Of a DNA stretch of 64,000 bases, positions 56,902 to 64,000 are shown piece by piece (position 1 is the first letter of the stretch; every line of letters starts with the position of its first letter). The DNA lies in NCBI RefSeq assembly GCF_030690345.1, contig NZ_JAUYGV010000007.1, forward strand, positions 682,001-746,000, in the 5' to 3' direction. The notes under the pieces are model-generated. The model was not told where the DNA came from, searched no databases, and saw nothing but the letters and a program-made list of their open reading frames with translations. The position numbers and the translations under genes were made by a program. The DNA is from Rheinheimera sp. (GTDB lineage Bacteria > Pseudomonadota > Gammaproteobacteria > Enterobacterales > Alteromonadaceae).

Positions 56902-58257
56902 TCAGGTTTCAGCCTCAATACTTCGCAAGTCATGCAGTCTGTACTTGTCGATTAAGGCATAAAGCGTTGGTCGGGTAATTCCCAGTGCATCTGCAGTCTT
57001 AGACAGGTTGCCATTCGCGAGGGTGTAGGCATGACGAATCGCGCCGGTTTCTGCTTGCTCCCGCACTTTGCGCAGTGTATCCGTTTTGCTATGTTGTTCT
57101 GACAGGCCGATATCTTCAGCTGAGATATACTTGCTGTCGGCCAGGATAACAGCCGACTTTAATTTGTTTTGTAGTTCTCTGATATTGCCAGGCCAACTGT
57201 ATTGCAGCATGGCTTGCATAGCAGACTCAGTAAAGCCTTGTATCTGTGTATTAAATTCGTGATTGAATTTATTTAGCAGAACCTTGCCAATAACCACGAT
57301 ATCATGACCGCGTTGGCGCAGCGGAGGAATTAGCAAGGTGATTTCACTGATACGATAGTACAAGTCTTCCCGAAAGCTCTGATCTGCCACCATTTCTGCC
57401 AGATTACGGTGGGTGGCGCATATCACCCTGACATCCACTTCAATTTCCTGGCGGCCGCCAACCCGTTCTATAACCCGTTCTTGCAAGAATCGCAGCATTT
57501 TCGCCTGCAAACTTAACGGCATATCACCGATTTCGTCCAGTAGTAAAGTACCACCGTTAGCGCATTCTATTTTGCCCAGAGTGGTTTTGTTTGCTCCGGT
57601 AAAGGCGCCTTTCTCATAACCGAACAGCTCGCTTTCCAGTAAGTTCTCCGGAATGGAGGCGCAGTTTATTGCAACGAAGGCTTTGTTGTTACGCGGGCTT
57701 TGCCGGTGTATAGCACGGGCAAAGACTTCTTTGCCCGTGCCGCTCTCGCCCAGCAATAAGGTGGTAATTTCAGTCGGGGCTATTTTCTCTACCGTGCGAC
57801 AGGCTTTTGCCATCGCTTCGCTGTTACCAATGATGTCGGCATTGTTCAGATTGGCGGCTCTGAGCGCTTTATTCTCGCTTTCAAGCTGGCTTAGCTTAAA
57901 TGCCCGGTCCAAAATCACCGTAAGCACATCAGTATTGATAGGCTTTTGGTAGTAATCGTAGGCACCAAGGGCTACGGCTTTTAGCGCATGTTCATTGTCA
58001 TTGCTTCCGGTTACAACAATGACTTTGCAACCCGGCTGGCAGCTGAGAATTTCATGCAGGCAGGCAAGGCCCTCGCTGGCATTTGCCGGATCCGGTGGTA
58101 AGCCCAGGTCTAAGGTGACCACTTCGGGTTCATAACGTCTTAATTGTGTTAACGCTGAGGTTCTGTCCTGAGCAAACACTAATTCATAATCAGGCAAACT
58201 CCATTTAAGTTGTTTCTGGATGCCAATATCGTCTTCTATGACTAATACAGTTTTCAT
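56902..58257 (-). CDS. prsR: PEP-CTERM-box sigma54 response regulator PrsR
   Basis: A 451-residue NtrC-type regulator. An N-terminal receiver domain (VLVIEDDIGIQKQLKWSLPD, with the phospho-Asp in VVTLDLGLPPDP) is followed by the sigma54-interaction AAA+ domain (LLLGESGTGKEVFARAIHR, then LFGYEKGAFTGANK) and a C-terminal Fis-type helix-turn-helix (NLSKTADALGITRPTLYALI). The receiver with 'PPDPANASEGL' insertion is typical of PrsR (TIGR02915). It is paired with PrsK encoded 24 bp upstream. In known systems it activates PEP-CTERM/exosortase-linked genes from sigma54 promoters. Confidence 0.93.
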   Translation of the reverse strand: MKTVLVIEDDIGIQKQLKWSLPDYELVFAQDRTSALTQLRRYEPEVVTLDLGLPPDPANASEGLACLHEILSCQPGCKVIVVTGSNDNEHALKAVALGAYDYYQKPINTDVLTVILDRAFKLSQLESENKALRAANLNNADIIGNSEAMAKACRTVEKIAPTEITTLLLGESGTGKEVFARAIHRQSPRNNKAFVAINCASIPENLLESELFGYEKGAFTGANKTTLGKIECANGGTLLLDEIGDMPLSLQAKMLRFLQERVIERVGGRQEIEVDVRVICATHRNLAEMVADQSFREDLYYRISEITLLIPPLRQRGHDIVVIGKVLLNKFNHEFNTQIQGFTESAMQAMLQYSWPGNIRELQNKLKSAVILADSKYISAEDIGLSEQHSKTDTLRKVREQAETGAIRHAYTLANGNLSKTADALGITRPTLYALIDKYRLHDLRSIEAET

Positions 58258-58281
58258 TGAACAGTCCTTGTATTTACTGCT

Positions 58282-60315
58282 TTATACAGGCTGATAGCGT
58301 GGCAGCTTTAGGGTAAAGATGGAACCTGTACCTTCTGTGCTGCTCACGTGTAACTGCCCGTTATGTTGTTCTGCAAAGTGTAGCGCATCATAAGCACCAA
58401 CGCCCATGCCTGCATTACCTTTGGTTGAGTCAAAGGGTTTAAATAAACGCTGGTTGATAAAGTCGGCAGACATACCGCAACCGGTATCAGCTATCTCAAG
58501 TGTCAGGTAAAAGGCATCGCTGAATATAGATACCTTAACCTCGCCATCTGCCGGTGTTGCATGCTGTGCATTATCTATTAAATGATAAACAACGCTGGCG
58601 AAACGCTCCTTATTCAAGGATAACTCCGCATCACTGTCCACGTGTAGTATTGGTAGCGGACGCTTCGCCGCACAGCGTTGACTAATGATCTGCTGCACGA
58701 TGTTTGCGGCATTAAATACACTTTGGCCGGCGTTGTCGCTGCGCTTGCTGCTCAATTGTGACAGCATATTATCAAGCCTTTGCTGCATGGCCGCTAAGGT
58801 GTCGAAGCTGTCGTTAATAAATTCAGGGTTAGTTTTGTGTTTAATACTGTTTTGTAACATTAAATCGATTTGTGCTTTTACATTCTTCAGATCATGCAGC
58901 ACAAACGCAGACATGCGGCTAAAAGCAGCGAATTGGGCATTTTCACTGAGCGCTTTACTGGCTTGCATCAACATTAAATAACTGCTGATTTGCTCCGTTA
59001 CTAACATAAGGTAATCGCGCAGTTCCCAATTCAGCTTTTGCCTGTCAACCAGCGGAGTATTCATCAGGCAAAGCCCCCAGAGTTTGCCATCCGAATGAAT
59101 TGGCACTATTAACTGAATGTCGACATTGCTCAGCTTGCTCTGTTGTTGCGTAAAAGGATCGGTACTGTCAGACAAATCAACCAACCAATGGCTGCTGGCA
59201 AATTTTGCAACATAACGTTGCACCAGCGTTTTTTCATTGTCAGACAACAGCGGGCGGTTATAGCATGCCAGTTGCACAATATGTGTAGCGCTGCCAATTC
59301 GCAGTAAACAGCCTCTGTTGTAGCCGATAGCGCTGAGCCAAGCTTGTAAAATAGTGTCATATTGCTCAGGCTTGGTTATATCAACCAGCCTTAGTTGTCG
59401 CGTCAGTTCCAGCCACTTTAACCGGTAATCAAATTTGTTGGCAAAAAAGTGTTTCTCAATAAATACTTTTAGTCGCCGGCGTAGGGCACCGGACAATAAC
59501 ATGCCGGCAAGCATAGTAAAGCCCAATACCAGAAATATGGCCTGCAGCAGATTTGACCATTGCCCGCCAATATAGCGAATGTAGAAACCAGCGATAGCGA
59601 TCAGACACAGGTAAAGGCCGGCAGTTAAAACCAGGGTACTTTGCAGCACAATGTCCCTTGAGACATAAACGCTTATGCCCCATGCCTGAATGCGGCGTAC
59701 AGCAATAATCAGGAACGGTACCATAGCGGCGCAGATAAAGCCGCGGGCAGCCCACATTTGCGCGTCAATCTGACCAAACAGCGCTGCTTCTGCTAACAGT
59801 ATAAAATCAAACGCGGTGCAAACGGTGATGCTTAACACCAACGGCTTATACTGCCATTTGTTCTCCGCTGCTTTGCGGTACATGGCTTCGAGCAGAGCAA
59901 GTTGGAAAATATACAGTGCCAGGCTACCGGTGAACATCAAATTGACTGAGATCAGTTGCCATTTACTCAGTACAAACCAAATGCTGATCAACAGAGTAAG
60001 CGCAACTACGGTATGGCTCTGCAGTAATTGCCGCAGGCTCTTATTTCCCTGGCCCAATGCTGACAATAAGAACAGCATTAACACAAAGTTTCGTGCCAGC
60101 TCCAGCAGTAACGACGTGGCATTGGAATACGCCGGTGCCGGGCTGAGCATATAAAACACCGACCAACATATACTGATTAAGGCCCAGGTTAACAGCAAAA
60201 AGCGCGGCAGGTTTTTTACCCGTGTTACCAGGATCAACAGAAAGAAAAACAGGTTGGCCAAGCCGGCTAATGCAAAACCAATTTTATCCAGCGCCAGTTG
60301 GCTAAATACATCCAT
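58282..60315 (-). CDS. prsK: PEP-CTERM system histidine kinase PrsK
   Basis: A 677-residue sensor kinase. The N-terminal 270 residues contain many membrane spans (from GFALAGLANLFFFLLILVTR on). A GAF-like domain follows (YDTILQAWLSAIGYNRGCLL), then the phosphoacceptor segment FVLHDLKNVKAQIDLML and the ATPase with GCGMSADF and KGNAGMGVGAYDALHFAE. This layout is that of PrsK (TIGR02916). It lies just upstream of prsR on the same strand. No exosortase or PEP-CTERM protein is seen in the window. Confidence 0.93.
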   Translation of the reverse strand: MDVFSQLALDKIGFALAGLANLFFFLLILVTRVKNLPRFLLLTWALISICWSVFYMLSPAPAYSNATSLLLELARNFVLMLFLLSALGQGNKSLRQLLQSHTVVALTLLISIWFVLSKWQLISVNLMFTGSLALYIFQLALLEAMYRKAAENKWQYKPLVLSITVCTAFDFILLAEAALFGQIDAQMWAARGFICAAMVPFLIIAVRRIQAWGISVYVSRDIVLQSTLVLTAGLYLCLIAIAGFYIRYIGGQWSNLLQAIFLVLGFTMLAGMLLSGALRRRLKVFIEKHFFANKFDYRLKWLELTRQLRLVDITKPEQYDTILQAWLSAIGYNRGCLLRIGSATHIVQLACYNRPLLSDNEKTLVQRYVAKFASSHWLVDLSDSTDPFTQQQSKLSNVDIQLIVPIHSDGKLWGLCLMNTPLVDRQKLNWELRDYLMLVTEQISSYLMLMQASKALSENAQFAAFSRMSAFVLHDLKNVKAQIDLMLQNSIKHKTNPEFINDSFDTLAAMQQRLDNMLSQLSSKRSDNAGQSVFNAANIVQQIISQRCAAKRPLPILHVDSDAELSLNKERFASVVYHLIDNAQHATPADGEVKVSIFSDAFYLTLEIADTGCGMSADFINQRLFKPFDSTKGNAGMGVGAYDALHFAEQHNGQLHVSSTEGTGSIFTLKLPRYQPV

Positions 60316-60355
60316 TAAATCGCATCCGTGCCAAGGTGTATTGATTTCATGTTAG

Positions 60356-61099
60356 TTACTGGTTATCCAATAACGGCAGTAAAAGTGATACCGGTATGGC
60401 GAAGCTGATAGCACTGGGGTCCCGTAATACCGCTTCACGGGTAGACTTTACATAGACCTGGTTAATAATACCGATGACTTGTGCTGTTTTTACATCAAAC
60501 AACGGGCTGCCACTGTTGCCCGGATAAGCCGTTGCATCAAGCTGATATACCATAAAGGGCTTGCGTAGCTGACGAAGAGCAGAGGCTTGTAATTGTGCAG
60601 AATTATCCGCTGGTATCGCAATCGGCGTTATTGCTGAAATAATGCCACGGTGAGTCGCCGGGTACAGGCCCAGCACCGCCGTAATAGGAAAGCCGGTAAA
60701 GGCGATTTCAGTGCCTTCAGCAATGAGCTTAGCGTCACCAAGGGCAACGGCCGGCAATTTGCCATCAATCTTAAGCACGGCTAAATCATGAGCCGGCTGC
60801 TGTTTAGTATTGATAATCTGATGAACAATGACATTGTCGGCAGAGCCTGAAAGTACGACATAGCTTTCATTACGTTGCGTATTTAACGGTTTGGATATCA
60901 CATGATGATTGGTCACGATTTTGTTGCCGGGCTCAACAACAAAGCCACTGCCGATTAATTTGATTCTGGGAGAGCCCAGCGGGCTGTATATTCCTAAGGC
61001 GACAACGGATGGCTTTATTTGCTCTATGCTGCTGCTTAAGTCCGCCCACACCGGCAGGGGACAATACAACGCCAGCAGGCATAGCAGGATTCTATACAT
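60356..61099 (-). CDS. Exported trypsin-like serine protease (S1 family, no PDZ)
   Basis: A 247-residue periplasmic protease. The signal peptide ends near residue 19 (LPVWADLS). The catalytic triad is visible: His in IVTNHHVIS, Asp in AHDLAVLKID and Ser in AYPGNSGSPLFD. Unlike DegP/DegS, no PDZ domain follows. It sits 40 bp upstream of prsK on the same strand and may be part of that transcript, which could link it to surface-protein processing (inference). Confidence 0.88.
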   Translation of the reverse strand: MYRILLCLLALYCPLPVWADLSSSIEQIKPSVVALGIYSPLGSPRIKLIGSGFVVEPGNKIVTNHHVISKPLNTQRNESYVVLSGSADNVIVHQIINTKQQPAHDLAVLKIDGKLPAVALGDAKLIAEGTEIAFTGFPITAVLGLYPATHRGIISAITPIAIPADNSAQLQASALRQLRKPFMVYQLDATAYPGNSGSPLFDVKTAQVIGIINQVYVKSTREAVLRDPSAISFAIPVSLLLPLLDNQ

Positions 61100-61242
61100 A
61101 CTTAAGACAATCCATATCTAAGTTATTGTGTAATGACACTATACTAGCGCAGATTGTACAAAATAGCTGCAGCATTTAATGGCAAGCGTGAGAAATTCCC
61201 CCATACTAACAATGTTGTTCAACAGCCACGGAAAGCGCTGCT

Positions 61243-62088
61243 ATGTTAAGTAAAGCGGATAAAGAAATTGTACCGATATTCTCCGGCGGTGGCACCAGGC
61301 TTAGCTGTTATATCGGTATTTTACAGGCGTTACTTGAAATGGGCTTCCGCTTTCGCCATCTGGTTGGCGTATCTGGTGGCAGTATTGTCGCAGCATTATA
61401 TGCCGCAGGCTGGAGTTTGGCCGATATTAAAGCATTAGCGCTACAAACGGATTTTAAGCAATTCTGGAGTTTCTCCTTTACCTCTTTGCTGCGTACCGGC
61501 GGCCTTTGTAACGGTAATAAGCTGGAAGCCTGGTTAGACAAACAGTTGCAGGGGGCAACGTTTGCTGATTTACCACACGATTTACATGTGCTGGCTACGG
61601 ACATTAACGGTGGTGGGCCTGTGGTATTTAATCGCTTACTCACACCAACGCTTAAAGTGTCAAAAGCTATCCGTTTTTCGATGTCGATCCCGCTGTTTTT
61701 TTCCTTTCAGGCGTTTGAAAACCACATTATGACCGATGGCGTGATCCTGTCTGAAGATGCGTTGCATCATGATTGGTCAGGCTGTGGGGTGCCGTTAATC
61801 TGTTTCCGGTTGAAAAGCGATACTGAAGCTCAGCCGGTTAAAACCAGCCGCTATTTTCCGTTGGTATCCTACATTTATATGTTAATCAGAACCTTTATGA
61901 GCGCAGTATCCAGAGAATATGTGCATGCTGAACATTGGCACAATACCATAGTGATCAACACCGGCGCGGTGTCATCGGTTGACTTTGCCATGAGCCAGCA
62001 GCAAAAACAGCAATTGTTTAATACCGGCTACGACACCGCGATGAGCATAGTGCCATTAAAACTGGGGGCTTTATTTACCGCAGCATAA
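61243..62088 (+). CDS. Patatin-like phospholipase
   Basis: A 281-residue lipid acyl hydrolase. The oxyanion loop is PIFSGGGTRLSCYIGILQAL, the nucleophile Ser lies in LVGVSGGSIVAALYAAGW and the catalytic Asp in IMTDGVILSEDA, the standard patatin dyad. It resembles RssA-like/patatin proteins acting on membrane lipids. No signal peptide is seen. The family can be a housekeeping lipase or a secreted effector; nothing here suggests secretion. Confidence 0.9.
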   Translation: MLSKADKEIVPIFSGGGTRLSCYIGILQALLEMGFRFRHLVGVSGGSIVAALYAAGWSLADIKALALQTDFKQFWSFSFTSLLRTGGLCNGNKLEAWLDKQLQGATFADLPHDLHVLATDINGGGPVVFNRLLTPTLKVSKAIRFSMSIPLFFSFQAFENHIMTDGVILSEDALHHDWSGCGVPLICFRLKSDTEAQPVKTSRYFPLVSYIYMLIRTFMSAVSREYVHAEHWHNTIVINTGAVSSVDFAMSQQQKQQLFNTGYDTAMSIVPLKLGALFTAA

Positions 62089-62117
62089 AAAAACACCGCG
62101 CATGGCGCGGTGTTTTT
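62087..62117. terminator. Bidirectional intrinsic terminator
   Basis: A 13-bp stem (aaaaacaccgcgc/gcgcggtgttttt) with a 3-base loop has A-rich and T-rich flanks. It lies between the convergent patatin and dehydrogenase genes and can stop both. Confidence 0.92.
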
Positions 62118-62130
62118 CGTGGTAAAAGTA

Positions 62131-63174
62131 TCAGTTTTTACCGCGGCGGATAATTTCCTGTGCCATTAAATCCGCTACCTGACTGGTAGGCTGTTGCTCC
62201 GCATCAGCGCGTTGGAAAATAGTCAGCAGCGTATCGTAAATAGCCATCACTTTGGCTGTTGATTCGCTTTCTGAGTAGCCTTGCGGGCGCATCTCTGATG
62301 CGACATTGATAATGCCGCCGGCATTGATCACATAGTCCGGTGCGTACAATATGCCTTTTTGCCGCAACACTTCGCCATGGCGTGCTTCTTTTAACTGGTT
62401 ATTGGCGCAGCCGGCAACAATACGTGCTTTTAGCTGCGGGATAGTCTCGTCATTAATCGTGGCACCTAAAGCGCAAGGCGCATAGATATCCGCCTCGGCA
62501 GCATAGATGTCATCCAAGCCTACAGCCTTAGCAGCAAACAGGTTTACGGCACGCTGCACGGCGTCCTGATTAATGTCGGTAACAATTAACTTTGCACCTT
62601 CTTTGTGCAGGTGCTCACACAAATAAAAACCGACACTGCCAAGGCCCTGGATAGCGACGGTTTTACCGCTCAGATCGTCTGAGCCAAAGCGGTGTTTCGC
62701 TGCCGCTTTTATGCCGCGATAGGTTCCCAGCGCAGTAAAGGGCGCCGGATTACCGCTTTTACCTTCCAGCCCTGCAACGAACGGTGTTTCTTTATTAACG
62801 ATCATTATGTCGCCGGTAGTGATATTGACATCCTCAGCACTGTAATAGCTGCCGGACAAGCGATGGATCATACGGCCAAAGGCACGGAATAAGGCTTCGG
62901 ATTTAATCTTCTTAGCATCGCCGATAATAACCGATTTACCGCCGCCTAAGGGTAAACCTGCCATCGCGTTTTTATAGGTCATGCCACGGGATAAACGTAA
63001 GACATCATTTAATGCAGCTTCGTCTGAGACATAATCCCATAAACGGCAACCACCAACAGCAGGACCCAGAGCAGTGCTGTGTACAGCGATAATAGCTTTC
63101 AGACCGGTTTCTGCATCGCTGCAAAAGACCACTTGCTCATGATTATCGAACTCAGAATGATTAAATACGGCCAC
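62131..63174 (-). CDS. Glu/Leu/Phe/Val dehydrogenase, leucine-dehydrogenase type
   Basis: A 347-residue NAD-dependent amino-acid dehydrogenase. Blocks include [20 protein letters not shown], the catalytic-Lys region [32 protein letters not shown], the nucleotide-binding [16 protein letters not shown] and [16 protein letters not shown]. Length and the 'GGCR' start match leucine/valine dehydrogenases rather than glutamate dehydrogenase. It should oxidatively deaminate branched-chain amino acids. Confidence 0.92.
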   Translation of the reverse strand: MAVFNHSEFDNHEQVVFCSDAETGLKAIIAVHSTALGPAVGGCRLWDYVSDEAALNDVLRLSRGMTYKNAMAGLPLGGGKSVIIGDAKKIKSEALFRAFGRMIHRLSGSYYSAEDVNITTGDIMIVNKETPFVAGLEGKSGNPAPFTALGTYRGIKAAAKHRFGSDDLSGKTVAIQGLGSVGFYLCEHLHKEGAKLIVTDINQDAVQRAVNLFAAKAVGLDDIYAAEADIYAPCALGATINDETIPQLKARIVAGCANNQLKEARHGEVLRQKGILYAPDYVINAGGIINVASEMRPQGYSESESTAKVMAIYDTLLTIFQRADAEQQPTSQVADLMAQEIIRRGKN

Positions 63175-63418
63175 GACTGATTTCTCCGTTTATTGACTGC
63201 CTGACTGTTTCAGGGCTTTAAGTCGGTCTGGTTAACAGCCACTTTGACAGCGGCATTTTTGCGCCGCGAAATGTAGCATTTCAACCTGAGTTACACCAGA
63301 AATGCCGGAAAAAATAATCTGGTCAGTCCAGGTGATTGTCGACAATTTACAGCAACACTTGATTGTGTCCGGCGAGTCACCTAAAGTAGCAAAAAAAATT
63401 ACAGCAGGAAGTCGTATA

Positions 63419-63847
63419 ATGAGTGAGCAGTTAACTCAGCAACAAATTGAACAGGCACGTGCCGAATGGGTAAGGGCGCAGTTTCAGAAGGCGAATGAGT
63501 ATTTAGCCGGCAAAGGTATTATTCCGGACACTGTTGCAGCGTCCGAAAGCCGTTATTTACCGCCCTATATGGCGGTATGGAAGCTGAATACCAAAGATAA
63601 ACAGTCATTTTGGGTGATTAGCGGCGATCTGCCGACAGATCATATGGCATTTTCTGCCGCACCTGATGCCAGAGAAGCCGTCAGGGCGTTTTCATTACAT
63701 TGGCAATTAAAAGCCCAGCAAATTATTGATTCAGGCATTACCGATAAAACCAAGCAAGACTTTGTCAATTTGCTGGTCAATCGCGCACATGCTTTATATG
63801 AGATGTTTAATAACGACGAGCTGTGGCAGGCTGAAGCTGTCAGCTAA
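63419..63847 (+). CDS. DUF4826 family protein
   Basis: A 142-residue cytoplasmic protein. A helical N-terminus (QQQIEQARAEWVRAQFQKAN) is followed by a domain with ESRYLPPYMAVWKL, FWVISGDLPTDHM and AREAVRAFSLHWQLKAQQI, which fits DUF4826, a family of unknown function. ATG 63419 is chosen because AGGAAG lies about 8 nt upstream; an ORF from 63302 lacks a site. Confidence 0.75.
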   Translation: MSEQLTQQQIEQARAEWVRAQFQKANEYLAGKGIIPDTVAASESRYLPPYMAVWKLNTKDKQSFWVISGDLPTDHMAFSAAPDAREAVRAFSLHWQLKAQQIIDSGITDKTKQDFVNLLVNRAHALYEMFNNDELWQAEAVS

Positions 63848-63865
63848 GTGTAGTCTTTGCTTTAC

Positions 63866-63906
63866 AATAAATAAAAAACCGCACTAAGTGCGGTTTTTTA
63901 TTTATG
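63866..63906. terminator. Bidirectional intrinsic terminator
   Basis: An almost perfect palindrome with core ccgcac-taa-gtgcgg flanked by A-runs and T-runs lies between the DUF4826 gene and the convergent partial gene. Confidence 0.92.
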
Positions 63907-63923
63907 TTTTACAGGTAACAGCA

Positions 63924-64000
63924 TTACTCGCTGAAGTACCAGTAGCCCTGGTTAAGCAGGGTAGTGAGCAGCATCAAACGTTCAGCCGATTGGTTAAAAT
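63924..64000 (-). CDS. C-terminal end of an unidentified protein, cut by the window edge
   Basis: The minus strand is open from the edge and reads FNQSAERLMLLTTLLNQGYW then YFSE and a TAA stop at 63924. About 25 residues are visible, helical with a final aromatic cluster. The terminator just beyond the stop supports it as a real gene end. No family can be named from this. Confidence 0.6.
   Translation of the reverse strand, partial: FNQSAERLMLLTTLLNQGYWYFSE

Noticed and set aside
1..64000. Prophage, insertion sequences, tRNA or rRNA genes
   Set aside because: No transposase, integrase, phage structural gene, tRNA cloverleaf or rRNA segment was recognised anywhere in the window.

Overview
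The window is a chromosomal segment of a gammaproteobacterium. Gene content and order (aroC with a YfcL neighbour, tkt-epd-pgk-fba, yqgE-ruvX-gshB-rsmE, a TtpC-type TonB2 cluster, PrsK/PrsR, imuA-imuB-dnaE2) point to the Alteromonadales/Chromatiaceae area, around Rheinheimera, Arsukibacterium or Alishewanella. That placement is inferred from gene families, not from a search. No rRNA, tRNA, CRISPR array, insertion sequence or prophage was seen.

Layout. 1-7.8 kb is core: the end of chorismate synthase, an MFS permease, a TorF-type outer-membrane protein, a chemotaxis receptor, a NAD-kinase-like protein, YfcL, FklB and a GNAT acetyltransferase. 7.8-15.3 kb is the main accessory block. It holds a secreted alpha/beta hydrolase, a small membrane protein, HutD, a lipase, an AT-rich two-gene unit of unknown function, an orphan NadS-type antitoxin, a complete RelE/HigB-like toxin-antitoxin pair and a RES-domain protein. 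Three clear copies and one degenerate copy of an interspersed repeat lie between these genes, and a broken lipase tail lies inside the block. 15.3-27.7 kb is core again: YgiQ, ThpR, a giant alpha-2-macroglobulin paired with PbpC, and RlmC. 28.1-35.0 kb carries the LexA-controlled mutasome imuA-imuB-dnaE2 followed tightly by two hydrolases. 35.0-37.7 kb has an S1/P1 nuclease, RlmJ and a TrmH-type methylase.

37.7-40.0 kb is a second accessory spot. The 3' stump of a LytTR regulator is followed by a three-gene operon headed by a DUF2589 protein, with no known function. 40.0-45.9 kb, on the minus strand, has DUF1653, RuvX, YqgE, GshB, RsmE, an AbgT transporter and MetK. 46.2-51.6 kb is the sugar-phosphate run tkt-epd-pgk-fba. 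51.9-56.9 kb is a six-gene energy-transduction operon (DUF3450, TtpC-like, ExbB, ExbD, TonB, TPR) that should power outer-membrane transport. 56.9-64 kb has the PrsR/PrsK two-component pair, a trypsin-like protease, a patatin lipase, a leucine-dehydrogenase-type enzyme, a DUF4826 protein and the tail of an unidentified minus-strand gene.

The best candidates for something undescribed are the DUF2589 operon and the repeat-punctuated accessory block with its unknown membrane/secreted gene pair.
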